Numbered from the stretch's first letter, positions 32,302 through 44,644 are shown. The stretch: 64,000 nt of DNA from Petaurus breviceps papuanus (GCA_028583685.1 JAMXIF010001253.1:97724795-97788794); one strand, 5' to 3'. A program made the numbers and translations. The notes: generated by a model not told the origin, from the sequence alone.

Positions 32302-33695
32302 TAGCTATTACTATTATCATTATTTATAACTCCAAGTCCATCTCTCTTACCTATATATCACTTGAGAGATTAACCAGTCTATTGGCCAAGAGACACCTAA
32401 TGCTGCTGTATATGGTCTTCCATAATGTAGGAGCCAAACTCTTCCTGCTATAGCCTTTTAAGTAGTAACAAAAGAAATTGAATGGGAAAATAATCATAAT
32501 TCAAATTAAGTACCCTAAAAATTACTTACTTGTTTTAAAAATCATGGTAGGAAGGATATGGTCCTAAAATATCACATTAGAGGAGGGAAACACTAGTTTA
32601 CAATATGAAAAAACAAATGTTTTAACTCATTCTAGACAGCATGATTTGGGTTAGAACCAGAATAGTCCATCCTTAATTCACTCATTCAACAAATATTTAC
32701 TTTACATTTATTTTGGCTTTGTAAAATCGGATGGGGAAACAATCATTATCTCCTAAGGCAAGTTATAATCATTCCTTAGTCAAAAAAGTAAAAAAATTCC
32801 AAGACTCTGCAACCCAAGAAATACTAACAACCTATAATTCATTCACAGTGTTTAACCTCCTTCACTCTATCAGTCTAACTTCATTCATCTAAGTTGAGTT
32901 TAAAGCAATAAAAGCACTATCTTGTTTTTTTAAATAAAAAAAGACTGAAAATATTCTCATTTGCATATGGACTTCTTTCAAGGTTTTCTTACAAGGTTTA
33001 AAATAAATTTATGAAAATCAGATTTAACAAACATGTCCCTAGAGCAATTCCAACTTAAGAAAGCCATATCAACTCACTCCTTCCTGCTAAAAGCTTTCTT
33101 GGAGGCAGTTAGTAGAGTAGAATAATCAGTTTTTTGAAGGATGTCACTTTGGGGTGGAATTCTAGTCCCTCCCCCCCACCCAAGAATGGTAACTTTAAAA
33201 GAAAACCCCTCAAGTTGAATTACTGCAAAGAGTAGAAATTCCTACTTATGAAGTCTACCTCCATTTCAGCTCTCAGATCTCTACACTGGAGATAGGACTG
33301 GAATGTGCATGAAGATTGTGGTGGACTGTTAGCAAAGAATCTGTTCAATGGACAGTTCAGAGGCCACAAATTTTTTCAAGCAAATTCCCCAACATCAGTC
33401 AATGAAAAGTACATATGTGCATCTGTTCTCTGGGCCTCATATTTCAATACTTAAGTGAAACTCATTGCTACGTTCCATTTGGATCAAACATTCACATTAT
33501 TTTTTTCTTTCAGCTAAACATAACTTATAACACTGAGACTGTGCAATATAATATGATGTTGAAGCACATTTTCTAAGAATGGTTATATCTAGTATGACTA
33601 CTGTATTCAAAAGCTGAGGATATTTCATATACATTTTTGAAGAGACAACTATTTTTTTACTTGAACAGAATTGGGCACACAGTCAAAGGTTCAGA
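32300..33695. other. No gene or repeat recognised
   Basis: Mostly single-copy-looking AT-rich DNA. A short L2-end-like phrase, 'attcactcattcaacaaata', lies near 32677. No frame with a recognisable domain. Confidence 0.45.
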
Positions 33696-33699
33696 GGTT

Positions 33700-33858
33700 C
33701 ATTGAATTTAGTATTAGAAGAGATCTTAGAGATCATTTATTCTAACTCCCTCATGTTAAAGATGTGAAAAGAGTGGGTCAGAAAGGTTGGATGACTTCAC
33801 CAAAATTAGACAGTAAGTTAGTGTCAAATCAAGGACTAGAACCCAGGCTAATGCTTAT
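33700..33858 (-). repeat. MIR/THER-type CORE-SINE
   Basis: 'gaagagatcttagagatcat', 'ctaactccctcatgttaaag', 'tagacagtaagttagtgtca' and 'agaacccaggctaatgct' are a diverged copy in reverse order. Confidence 0.65.
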
Positions 33859-33859
33859 A

Positions 33860-35270
33860 TATTTGCTGACCTGAATAAAATTTTTTAAATCAGTCTGAAT
33901 GTCAAAAGAAAAAAATGAAACCAAAATGTAGGTTTCATCTTCTGATAAACCTTACTTTGGGCAAAATGTAACCCTTCTGCACCCCTTCTCTCTTTGCTGA
34001 TCTGCCCTCCTTGATTATCCCCCCTGAAGCCTCTTTGAATTTCTGTCTGGTTTCATTTACTCATAGGTGCCTTTGATCTGGACCCTGGCTCTGTGATCCA
34101 TGCAGCCAGAATCCAAGAGCCTCCACATACCTTAAATGGGGAGCAAAGAGGGGTGGTGAATAATTACATGAACTAAAAAGAAATGCTGACAAGGGACATT
34201 TCGGTTTCTGGGAGCTTAAAGCAAGTCGGGAGACTCATCCATTCCTTAAACTAATCTATGTATTCCAAACATGAACACATTGAATCTTATACAAGAAATG
34301 AGGAGCTAACAGATATTAACTTCTCTTCCCTCAAAAAGAAAATCAGAGATTGAAATTGATAGGATTTCCACTATGGAGGAGAAGAAATTCTGAATAATCT
34401 GGGATATTAGAAATAGTTTCCTAATAGGTGCTGTTGATTTTTTTAAAATAGGAAATGTAGTCTCCTGATACAAATACAATTGTACTACTGAAAAACTGTT
34501 GTTTTTGTGCAACTATATTTGCATGTGATTAATTCAGATTTTTAAAATGTGTACAACTCTTAATTCCTAAAGGGTGGATGCTATGTGCTATGACTGATCA
34601 TGCTAGAAAAGTTTCATTTCAGGTGCTGTATTTGTTCTGATGGACCCATACTGATGCCATATTTTCTTAAGGGAAGCTCTTAATTAAAACTTGCAAAGGT
34701 GAAAATCATGGCAGAAGATCAAACAAATGAAAAATGGGTGGCAGGCTTTGGTCAGTTCCACATCAATAGCATTCAACCTCCTCCTCCTCCTTTTCCTTGA
34801 TAAAAACCCATTAATTCCTACTCCCTTCTGCTCTAACATTCATTGCAGGAAAAGTATGCTTGGACCCGCCTTTTGCATGCCTTTCAGACTAGCAGGAGCA
34901 AGACCATATAATCTTGCTAAAAGTCAATCAGTAAAGAAACAGCCCTGCTTTGCCTTGCACACATATCTGGCATCCATGTGTCTCAACAAGGGTTTTCAAC
35001 TTTCTATCAATCTATGACATCCCTCCAAGGCACAGAATAAGTACAATTAGCTCCACCGAACAATAGGGGAAAACTAACAGAGTAAAAGTTTATAAAACAA
35101 TCAAACAAGAAACACAGCTGCTAAGCCAGATTTATATTTGCTTGTACCCCTGCATCTCCAAGCATGTTTTGCAAATGATTGCCAAGGGGTATATTTTTAT
35201 TAACTACATTTTTTTAAAGTAAGTAACTTTTGAAAGAATGAGACTTGAAAGCAAAATGGAAGATTTAAAG
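33860..35270. other. Long repeat-free stretch; possible conserved non-coding DNA
   Basis: No mobile element is recognised across about 1.4 kb in a window otherwise saturated with repeats. 34640-35030 is compositionally balanced and carries 'ctcttaattaaaacttg' and 'ccattaattcctac' (TAAT cores). The 96-codon frame at 34727-35017 shows no domain. Confidence 0.45.
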
Positions 35271-35279
35271 TGCAACCTT

Positions 35280-36640
35280 TATTATTCATAATGAGTATCT
35301 ATGATCTCATCGATTCAAGAGTTGTCTGCAGTAGTGCATACATATCACAACATACAGATACAGCCTTAGTCTTCTTGTTCAAGCCTTGTTCATGTCCTTC
35401 CATAAAATCACCACAGCAGGTACACCCAGTGTACGTGAAGTCTTCCTTGCTTTCTCCTGACTAGATCAATACTCTGGTCATCCACCTTCCCTCTTTCTCT
35501 TCCTATCACACAATTCTTCAATGACATCTTTTACTCCTATTAATCTTTAGAGCTCATCAGTTATATATCACAACTTGTTCATATTCACCATTTGTCTTTT
35601 GATTGCCCTCAGAGTGATATTCATGTATTCCATATCTTGCTGCCATATAAAAATGCGTGTAGAATGTTAGTATCAAAAAGATGGACATTTGCTTTCATGA
35701 GAATCTTGGGGTGAGTAAAGGGGCTTTGAAATTTCCTGAAGGCAATCTAGCCCACTCATTACCTCCAGTTCAACTCTGGGCCCAAATCATGGTGTCCATC
35801 CACATGCATGTTAAAGCCAATACAAAATTATGACAAAATGCAGAAAATGTTTGGGCATAAATCTTCCAAAAACCAGAAAATACTTACATAAATCCATTTA
35901 AATAGAGGAATATTCAGTGTTCATGATTAGGCAATGCTAATAAAATTAAAATTACAATATTTCCAAAATTAATTTACAGTTATGATGTCATACCAATCAA
36001 TTCACTTGGCTTTTCCTGTGTGTACAGACCAGCCAAACTCCTTTGAGTGATTACAGATCTCTTCCAGGAAGCCATGTAATGATCTGAGCTTTGACTCAAT
36101 CACTACAATGTCATGTTCAAACAGGAGTGTCTGGAGGATTTCTTCCTCAGGGAATTCTTCATCTGCCTGAACTCTTCCTTGAATCTCCTCCAACACAGTG
36201 TGAATATGTTTGATAAGCACACATATCTTTTGTTTTATCCCTTTCCGGATCCTTCTCTGGTCTATTATCAATGGGCTATTGAACAGTATTATTTCTGTTG
36301 TTCCATATTCCAGGGAATCTTGAATGATTTTGATGTATGGATGGAAGATATTTTGTTGTAGAAGAGTCTGTGAGTCAGAATTCTATTTTATAAAATCATG
36401 CCTTTTTTATTAATCAACAAACAATAAGCACAATAGGATCTTATATTGTTCATATTTTTCAGCTTATGGAAAAATATGATCTATTGTTGCTATTGTTGAA
36501 TGATGATTATGAAAGCCTGCTTGTTCTCTGCTAAATTCTTATCAAGAATGAATGCCTTAAATTCATGTACAGATGACTCTCATTAAGATTTTTTATATAC
36601 AGCAGTAAAACAATGATGCCTACTCTTTGGACTATCATTT
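35280..36640 (-). repeat. Non-LTR retrotransposon RT fragment (RTE- or R4-like)
   Basis: The minus frame 36271-36002 reads LQTLLFEHDIVVIESKLRSL, then EEICNHSKEFGWSVHTGKAK. This is the RT catalytic block (F-A-D-D-I-V equivalent, with A-D changed to E-H) and the following G-x-x-V-x-x-x-K-T-K motif. Further 5', about 36540-36440 on the minus strand encodes a degraded N-Q-A-F motif (the QAGFR block of RT). The 3' portion runs to about 35280, ending 'gaataataaaggttgc' (minus). Catalytic residues are lost and frames are broken, so it is dead. It is neither L1 (see 36640 onward) nor CR1, but the clade cannot be fixed without alignment. Confidence 0.65.
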
Positions 36641-37820
36641 GTTATAGTACTAACAATGCTAGAAATAGCAGTAAGACAAGAAAAAGAAATTAAAACCATA
36701 AAGACAGACAAGGCAAAGATGAAACTATCTCTATTTACTGATGACATATGATTTACTGAGAAAATTCTAGGGAATCAGCAAAGATAGAACAAAAATTAAG
36801 ACAATTAATAGATTTAGCAAAGTTGAAATAAGCCCCAAAAGTCAAGAGAATCTACATATCATGATAATAATGAAATCTAAAGGGCAACAATAGAAAGGGA
36901 AATCTCATTCAAAATAACTATAAAAATGCATAAAATATTTGGGGATCAGTCTATCAAAACGTGGAAATACTTATATAGATTCAGTTGTAGAAAATTCCTT
37001 GAAGAAATAAAGAACAACTTAAATAGTGGGAGGAATATTCAATGTTCATGGCTGGATCAATTATGATAAAAATTACAATGTTCCCAAAGTTAATTTATAG
37101 TTTTAATGCTATACCAATCAAACAATGAAAGGGATATTTTACAGAACCTGAAGATGAAGAAAAAACAATTCATTTGGAGAAACAAAAAGGGAATGAAGGA
37201 AGAATAGCATTTCTAGACATCAAATTATTTTATAATGCATCAGCCCTTGAACTATTTTGTATTGATTAAAAAATAGAGAAGTATATTAATGGAACAGACT
37301 AGACAAGAGAGAACCAGATTGAATCAGTGGATCAAAATAAATACATGATACACAGTAGTAAATAATAATAATAACCTCGTCTTTGACAAATAGAAAGATT
37401 TAAGTTTTTCAGATAAAAATTCATGATTTGGTCAAAATTGTTGGGAAAACTGGAAAACAGCCTGGCAGAAATTAGGTATAGACACCATTTACAAAGATAA
37501 GGTCAAAATGGATATGTGACCTAAATATAAAAAGAAATACAAGAAAATTAGAACATGAAACATATGACCTATCAGATTCATGGATAAGAGAAGAATTTAC
37601 AAATAAACAAATGACAGAGAGCATTTGTGACATGTAAAATGGAAAATCTTACTTACATTAAATTGAAAAGGTTTGTACAAATAAAACCAATGTAGCCAAA
37701 ATAAGAAGGAAAGCAGAAAATTGAGGGGGGTGGGAATCTTTATAGACAGTTTCTCACATAAAGATCTCACATCTCAAATACATGGAGAACTTTGTCAAAT
37801 TTGTAAGAATATGAGTCATT
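36640..37820 (+). repeat. L1 ORF2 fragment, sense, first part
   Basis: 'ctctatttactgatgacata' encodes the degraded F-T-D-D-I RT motif, followed by 'gcaacaatagaaagggaaat', 'atggctggatcaattatgat', 'atgctataccaatcaaac', 'ttcatttggagaaacaaaaa' and 'gttgggaaaactggaaaaca'. All are ordered as in L1 ORF2 after the RT core. It is interrupted by HAL1 copy 1 and resumes at 40715. Confidence 0.88.
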
Positions 37821-40701
37821 TGAGAGGGAGCCAAGATGGTGGCATAGAAGCAGGAAAACTCTGTGAGCTACCCCCTATAACCACCTCAAATGCCTATAAA
37901 ATGTGACTCTAAACAAATTTTAGAGCTACAGAACCCACAAAGTGACAGAGAGAAACAAATCTCCCACTGAAAGCAGCCCAGCAGGTGGTCAGGAAGGGTC
38001 CATTGCAGGGCACTGGGAGCCAAACCCAGCCCGGCCTGAGCCCACGGTTTTAAGCCCAGGGCATCCCCAACCAGCAGCTGCAGGGGACTTAGGGAGAGTG
38101 GATCAACAGCAGCTGTGGTGGTTTCCAGAAATATCAATCTATAAATGCCAAAGAAAAAGTGAAAGGTCAGTGCAGAATTGTGTTGGAACTTGGGGAGACA
38201 GAGGCACGGCTGGGCCTCTGCCCCCAGAGCAAGAAGCAGAGGAGGAGCAGCATGCATGCAGCTGCCTCCATGTGGATGCTTCAGAGCTCCCAGACTACAA
38301 ATCGTAGCGGAGCCAAGCCACCATTCAGAGGGTAATTCTCTTGCTTTAACCTTCCTAGAGCTGGATAGCTGTCTTGGGTTGTGAGGTGTGTGACCAGTGA
38401 GCCAGAGTTTGTGGGGGCTGTGGAAATAGCACCTTCCTAATAGCTCCAGCAACCACAAAAACCCCAGTGATTTGGGACAAAGCTCTCCCCTCTGGAAGCA
38501 GGTTCTACTGTGGCAAAGAGCTCAAAAGTCAAATAACTGAATGGCAACAAGAGCAAGCAAAGGAAGCAAAGCAAGCACAGCAATCCAACTTTGGATTCCT
38601 TTTTTGGGAGCAAAAAGGATCAAAGCATGGAATAGGAGGAAGACAATGAAGTCAGAACTCCTGCACCAAAAAGCTTCTAAGAAAAATATGAAATGGTTAC
38701 AGGCCATGGAGGAGCTCAATAAATATTTTGAAAATCAAGTAAGACAAGTGGAGGAAAAATTGGGAAGAGAAATGAGAATGATGCAAGAAAATCATGAAAG
38801 GAGAGCCAACAACCTGACTGAAGAAAATAACACCTTAAAAATAGATTAACTCAAATGGCAAAAGAGGCCCAAAAAAACAATGAGGAGAAGAATGCCTTAA
38901 AAAGCCAAATTTGCCAGATGGAAAAAGAATTTCAAAAGTTCACTGAAGAGAATAATTCCTTCAGAATTAGATTGGAGCAAATGACTTTATGGGATATCAA
39001 GATACTATTAAACAGATCCAAACAAATGAAAAAATACAAGGCAATGTGAAATATCTCATTGAGAAAACCACTGACCTGGAAAATAGATCCAGGAGAGAGA
39101 ATTTAAAATTTATTGGACTACCTGAAAGCCATGATCAAAAAAAGAACCTACAAATCATCCTTCAAGAAATTCTCAAGGAAAATTGCCCTGACATTTTAGA
39201 ACCAGAGGGCAAAATAGAAATTGAAAGAATTCACCGATCACCTATTGAAAAAGATCGCCAAAAGAAAACTCCTAGGAATATTATAGCCATGTTCTAGAGT
39301 TCCCAGATCAAGGAGAAAATATTACAAGCAGCCAAGAAGAAACAATTCAAATACTGTTGAAACACAATCAGAATAAACAGGATCTAGGAGCTTCTACATT
39401 AAGATACTGAAAGGCTTGAAATATGATATTCTGGAGGTCAGAGGATCTAGGATTAAAACCAAGAATCACCTACCCAGAAAAACTGAGTATAATGTTTCAG
39501 GGGAAAATATGGTCATTCAATGAAATAGAGGACTTTCAAGCATTCTTGATGAAAAAAACAGAGTTGAATAGAAAATTCGGCATTCAAATACAAGAAGCAA
39601 GAGAAGCATGAGAAGGTAAACAGGGAAAAGAAATCATAAGGAATTTATCAAAGTTGAACTATTTACATGCTTACATGGAAAAACCATAATTGTAACTTAT
39701 GAGATTTTTCTCTGTATGAGGATAGTTGAAGGGAATTGAAATGTATGTGTGTGTGTGTATATGTGTCTATATATATATGTCTATATAGGAGGGTATATGT
39801 GCGTATGAATACATATGTGAGTATGTGTATATATGTGTACACATATACATAGACAGAGGACACAGGATCAATTGAATAGGAAGGGATGATATTTAAAAGG
39901 TGAAATTGAGAGGTGAGAGAGGAATATAATGAGAGAATATGGGGAGAGACAGAATGGGGTAAGCTATCTCATATAGAAGAGGCAAGGGATAACTGTTACA
40001 ATGAAGGGGAAGAACAGGAAGGCAAAAGGGAATGGGTCAATCTTACTCTCATTGAATTTGGCTTAGGGAGGGAATGACATATACACTAAATTGGATATCT
40101 TGCCCTACAGGAGAGTAGGGGAGAAGAGGATGAGAGGGGGGATGATGGAGGGGAGGGCAGGTTGAGGATGAAGGTAGTTAGAAGCACACACTTTTGGAAA
40201 GAGACAGGGTCAAAGTAGAGAACAGAAAAAGTGGGGGGACAGGATAGGATGGAGGGAAATATAGTCAGTCTTTCACAATATATCCACTATGGAAATGTTT
40301 TACATAACTACACATGTACAACCTGTATTGAATTGCTTATCTTCCCAGTAAGGGTGGGTGATGAGGGAGAAAGGGAAAGAATCTGGAATTCAAAGTTGTA
40401 AAATTAAGTGTTTAAAACATACATTTATTATCATTATTATTATTATTATTTACATGCAATTGGGAAATAAGATGTACAGGCACTGGGGTATGGAGATCCA
40501 TCTTGCCCTACAGGAAAGTTGGAGGGGGGTGGGGAAGCATATAGGACAGAGTAGATTGGGGGAAGGGGTATACAGTGGAATTGCTGTTTTGGGGTGGTGG
40601 GTAGGAGAAAGACAGGGAGAAAATTTGTAACTCAAAATCTTGTGGAAATGAATGATGTAAACTAAAAATAGACATAAAATTTAATTAAAATTTTTTAAAA
40701 A
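37821..40701 (+). mobile_element. HAL1 (half-L1) retrotransposon, copy 1
   Basis: A 2.9-kb unit with an L1-type 5' end ('gagccaagatggtggcatag'), a 5' UTR of about 0.7 kb, an ORF1, a 3' UTR of about 1 kb and an A-rich end. ORF2 is absent: no endonuclease or RT lies between ORF1 and the 3' end. The flanks 'agaatatgagtcatt' (37806-37820) and 'agaatgagtcatt' (40702-40714) are the target duplication and show insertion into an older L1. Movement must have relied on an L1 ORF2 protein in trans (established for ORF2-less elements). A TG/TA microsatellite is at 39742-39850 and an (ATT)n run at 40424-40450. Confidence 0.92.
38541..39611 (+). pseudogene. HAL1 copy 1 ORF1 (broken)
   Basis: RNA-binding ORF1 protein of an L1 lineage. 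Order: N-terminal region, coiled coil (KYFENQVRQVEEKLGREM, TEENNTLK, NALKSQICQMEKEFQKF), RRM (RSRRENLKFIGLPESHDQ ... RIHRSPIEKDRQKKTPRNII), C-terminal domain (LGLKPRITYPEKLSIMFQGK). Landmarks match L1 ORF1p (NRSRRNNL, TPRHII, YPAKLS). It is spread over all three frames with segments at 38541-38849, 38855-39049, 38989-39297 and 39423-39611, so at least three frameshifts; it cannot make a full protein. About 340 codons originally by comparison with copy 2. Confidence 0.88.
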
Positions 40702-40714
40702 AGAATGAGTCATT

Positions 40715-41200
40715 CCCCAACTGATAGATGGTCAAAATATATGAACAGTCAGTTTTTCAGTGAGGGAATCAAAACTATTTATAGTCACATAAAAAAATGC
40801 TCTAAACCATTATTGATTAGAGAAATGCAAATTGAAACAACTTCTAGATATCATCTCACACCTCTCAGATTGGCCAAAATTAGAGAAGGGGAAAATGACA
40901 AATGTGGGAGGAGATATGGAAAAACTGGGACACTAAGACACTGCTGATGGCACTGCAAACTGACCCAACCATTTTGGAAAGCGATCTGGAATTATGCCCA
41001 AAGAGTTATAAAACTGTGTATATCCTTTGATCCAGTAATACCACTATTAGGTCTCTTTCTCAAGGTGATCAAGGAAAAAGGAAAAGAACCTATATGTTCA
41101 AAAATATTTATAGCAGCTTGCTGTGGTGGCAAGGAACTGGAAATTGAGGGGATGCTCATCATTTGGGGAATGGCTGAATAAGTTGTGGTATATGATTGTG
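40715..41200 (+). repeat. L1 ORF2 C-terminus, sense, second part
   Basis: Frame 40705-40947 reads YSHIKKCSKPLLIREMQIETTSRYHLTPLRLAKI, then GKTGTLRHC, the conserved L1 ORF2 C-terminal block. Then 'caaccattttggaaagcgat', 'taccactattaggtctcttt' and 'atttatagcagcttgctgtg'. It continues the element cut at 37820. Confidence 0.92.
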
Positions 41201-41205
41201 ATGAG

Positions 41206-41266
<61 letters not shown>
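41206..41266. repeat. (GATA)n microsatellite
   Basis: About fifteen perfect GATA units, giving the SIYLSIYL peptide in other frames. Confidence 0.97.
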
Positions 41267-41279
41267 TACATATAGCCAA

Positions 41280-42390
41280 AAACCATTTCCAACAGATATG
41301 GAGTCAAAGAATATAAAAAAAAGAATTCTCAAAAGAAGAATTACAAACTATAAACATCCATAAGAACGAATGCTCCAAATTACTAAGATAAATGTCAAAC
41401 AAAACAACACTGAGGTTTGACTTGATACCCCAAAAACTGGCAAAGATGACAAAATACAGGAAATGTCAGTGTTGGAAGGATTATAGGAAGGTAGAGATGT
41501 GAATCAATATAACCATTTTGGAAAACAATTAATGGTTTTACAATAAAGTGAAAGTCATCTCTATGACCCAGAGATTCCACTACTAGGAAATTGATAAGAA
41601 GAATGATAAGAAAAAAATCCCTATAAATATCAAAATATTTATAGCAGTACTTTTTGTAGTAGTACAGAACTGGAAACATAGTAGTTGCCCATCAATTGGG
41701 GAAATGGTTAAACAAATAGCATCACAATAGTATTACTATACTGTAAGAAATGACAAAAATGATTAATTCAAAGACTCTGGGAAAGACATAAATTTATTCT
41801 GATTGAAACAAACAGAGCCCAAAAAACAATATCCATGATGACTACAACAATGCAAATGGAAAGAATAACCACCACGAAACAATCAAAAATGAATGTTGTG
41901 GGGGCAGCTAGGTGGCGCAGTGAGCAGAGTGCCGGCCTCCCGAGTCAGGAGGACCTGAGTTCAGATGGACCTCAGACACTTAACACACACACAAAAAAAA
42001 AACCTAGCCGTGTGACCTTGGGCAAGTTACTTAACCACAATTGCCCTCCAAAAAGCAAAAACAAACAAACAAACAAAAAAAGAATGTTGTGAAATTACAA
42101 AGAACAAGCACGGCCCCAGAGAAGAGGAATGAGAGGATACCCTATCCCTCTCTTTTGCAGAGATGGGATGACCACAGGTGTGAAACATTACATATATTTT
42201 CAGGTTTTTTCCCCTGTGTTTGTTGATTTTTCTGGGGTTTCTCCTCTTCTTTCTCTCTTTTTTTTTTAACTTAAAAAATATTTATTGCTATCTGGGATGG
42301 CTCTCCAAGAGGGGAGCAGGAAAGAGGCAGTGGGAGAAATGTTAGTCATACGTAAACAAAATATCCAATTAATTTTTTTAACTTTTGTAT
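41280..42390 (+). repeat. Second L1 3' fragment, sense
   Basis: 'ctgaggtttgacttgatacc', 'accattttggaaaacaatta', 'ttccactactaggaaattga', 'aatatttatagcagtacttt', 'gttgcccatcaattggggaa', then a 3' UTR-like 'gagaagaggaatgagaggat'. It repeats the same ORF2 C-terminal landmarks as 40.7-41.2 kb, so it is a separate, more diverged L1 copy rather than a continuation. Confidence 0.8.
41901..42081 (+). mobile_element. tRNA-headed SINE with perfect 10-bp target duplication
   Basis: Head 'ggggcagctaggtggcgcag', 'gagtcaggaggacctgagtt', A-rich interior 'cacacacaaaaaaaaaacct', tail '(CAAA)n'. Flanked by 'gaatgttgtg' at 41891-41900 and 42082-42091. Inserted in the second L1 fragment. Intact head and perfect flanks suggest a recent insertion. 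Confidence 0.97.
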
Positions 42391-42861
42391 AGATGAAAAA
42401 CTGGGTATATAGGATGGTAGTTATTGCTGTTCTCGGGGTCACCTTTTCTCAGTGTCAGCAAGATTCTTTCCATGCTTCTAGCCTTTCTGACCCTCACCAC
42501 TCTTTTGTCTCCAGCACAGATCTCTATATTCACTTAGTCTAATCTGGCTGGGTCTTTTTCGTATCTGTTTTCTTTAGTGTTATTTCTACCTTCTTCACAT
42601 GCACCCCTGGGGCTGTGACATTATGATTCAGTTTTATTGATTCCTCTGACCTTGGTAGAGAAAACCATTTGTTATCATGACTTTTGAGAATTTCTTCTTC
42701 TGTGTATAGTCCTTCCATTTTCATCCTTGAATGCTCTTGAGACAACTTTGGTTAGTGAGATGCTTTATCAAAATTTCTTTAAATTGATTTTGCCACCCAC
42801 TGTTTCCATATGGAAGATTTAAAGTTTGGTCTTAATTATGTACTTCATAATGACCAAATCA

Positions 42862-43128
42862 GAGCAGCTAGGTGGCACAGTGAATAGAGTCCTGGGTCCA
42901 GAGTCAGGAAGACTCATCTTCCTAAGTTCAAAGCTGGCCTCAGACACTTACTAGTTGTGTGACCCTGGGCAAGTCACTTAATCCTGTTTGCCTCAGTTTC
43001 CTCATATGTAAAATGATCTGAAGAAGGAAATGGCAAACCACTCCAGTATCTTTGCCAAGAAAATTACAAATGGGGTTACAAAGAGTCAGACACAACAGAA
43101 ATGAATGAACAGATTACCAAAGCAAATT
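42862..43128 (+). mobile_element. MAR1-type CORE-SINE, full length
   Basis: All parts lie in order: 'gcagctaggtggcacagtga', 'gggcaagtcacttaatcctg', 'aggaaatggcaaaccactcc', 'agtatctttgccaagaaaat', 'aaagagtcagacacaacaga'. Confidence 0.95.
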
Positions 43129-43311
43129 CACAAACATTTCTTGGGTACTAAAGGAGCACTTTACTAAGTATTAGTGAGAATATCAAATTTAGATGACAAT
43201 GGGCTAAACAGCAAAACCTGAAGACCTGTCTCATTGTTCTATTTCCATCTATAAGAACTTCTCTAACTGAATTGGGCTACAAACAAAAAGCCAGCGGATA
43301 CATACATACAC

Positions 43312-43329
43312 ATATATAATATAATATAT

Positions 43330-43390
<61 letters not shown>

Positions 43391-43392
43391 GG
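43312..43392. repeat. (TA)n/(CA)n microsatellite
   Basis: TA and CA units over about 80 bp. Confidence 0.95.
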
Positions 43393-43419
43393 TTCATCAA
43401 CAATTTCTCTAAAGTCCTT

Positions 43420-43500
43420 TTTAGACATTATCTAAGTAAGTGTCTGGGGCAAGATTTGAACTTAGCTCTTCCTGACTCCAGGCCCAGTGCTCTACCACAA
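43420..43500 (-). repeat. tRNA-headed SINE fragment
   Basis: 'agtgtctggggcaagatttg', 'cctgactccaggcccagtgc' and 'tctacca' are the antisense 5' half. Confidence 0.8.
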
Positions 43501-43504
43501 ACAC

Positions 43505-44270
43505 ATAACATACTTTACTTTTAGTGAAAGCAAAGGAATAAGTGCATCAATGGCTTAGGAAGTAGAGAGAATGTGTTTGCAAAACTCTAAGCAAGATTTT
43601 AATTACAGCCACAGAATAATATGTGTTGGCTGGAAAGGAGAGCTGAATCCTAAAAGGAAAAGATTCTTGGGGAAAGTAGTCCTTAGTTGGATCACTCTAG
43701 CAATTATAAGCAAAATTCACTCTTCCTCTCCTCTTCACTCCATTCCCCATCCCATACCACTCCTGCCTCAGCTGCCCACTACTGTCACTACTTCTTCCCA
43801 GGTATGAAAAATTATTCACTGAGGAACTATTTGTTTCATTCCATTCACACTGAGCTTTTACCAATAATGTTTCTTTCACCTTTTGGGGGTTGTGGATCCC
43901 TCTGGGAGTCTGGTGACACTTATAGACTCCTCAAAATTACATTTTTAAGTGCATAAAATAAAATACACAGGATTACAAAAGAAACACAGTTAATTGAAAT
44001 AAGTCATAAAAATAGGCATTAAATTTTTTTTAAAGAAAAACTTAATAGACACCTGACTTAGAATGTGCCTGTCTGGCACCTTGCATTTCTTTCTACAAAA
44101 GGTATTAAAGAATTCGCTGAAGAAGAATTTAAGACTAAATCTGTACTAAAGTAATTTCAGGTAACAACTGGGTAAAAAAGGAGGCATGGTATGTTGAAAG
44201 AGTTATAGAACAACAGAACAGAGTAGGAAGCTTATATCTATTTATAAAATTGACCAAAAAACCATCCAAG
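43505..44270. other. No gene or repeat recognised
   Basis: Single-copy-looking sequence. Overlapping frames of 60-90 codons at 43571-43956 lie on both strands over an ordinary CT-rich patch and show no domain. Confidence 0.45.
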
Positions 44271-44277
44271 ACAAAAC

Positions 44278-44490
44278 CACTCAGTTGTTCAGTCATGTCT
44301 GACTCTTCATGACCCCATTTGGGGTTTTTTTGGCAAATATTTGCTATTTCCTTCTCTAGTTCATTTTACAGATGAGGAAACTGAGGCAAACAGGGTTAAG
44401 AGACTTGCCCAGGGTCACACAGCTTGTGTCTAAGGCTTGATTTGAACTCAGGAAGATGAGTCTTCCTGACTCTACCACTCAGTGAGGGAG
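44278..44490 (-). mobile_element. MAR1-type CORE-SINE, antisense
   Basis: 'gttgttcagtcatgtctgac', 'ccccatttggggtttttttg', 'cagatgaggaaactgaggca' and 'ttgaactcaggaagatgagt' in reverse order. The head is truncated. Confidence 0.9.
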
Positions 44491-44494
44491 ACAA

Positions 44495-44592
44495 AAGGGG
44501 CAATACCTCACCTCAGTTCCCTCAGTAAAAAGAAGGGAATTGGACTAACTGGTTCCTAACGTTCCTTCCAGTTCTAATACTCCATAACACTA
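44495..44592 (+). repeat. CORE-SINE tail fragment
   Basis: 'ggaattggactaactggttc' and 'acgttccttccagttctaat' are the '...ggactagatgacctctaaggtccc' class tail. Confidence 0.6.
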
Positions 44593-44644
44593 TGTCTTCT
44601 ACTTGCCTTATTTGACTTGAAGGAATCAAAGTAGCTTCAAAAAG

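Noticed and set aside
37886-38458. 190-codon minus-strand frame
   Set aside because: It is antisense to the GC-richer HAL1 5' UTR, and a similar antisense frame occurs in copy 2 (45143-45613). It is a composition effect of the family's 5' UTR.
41206-41266. Regular 4-bp array as a CRISPR-like or satellite array
   Set aside because: It is a plain GATA microsatellite with no spacers.
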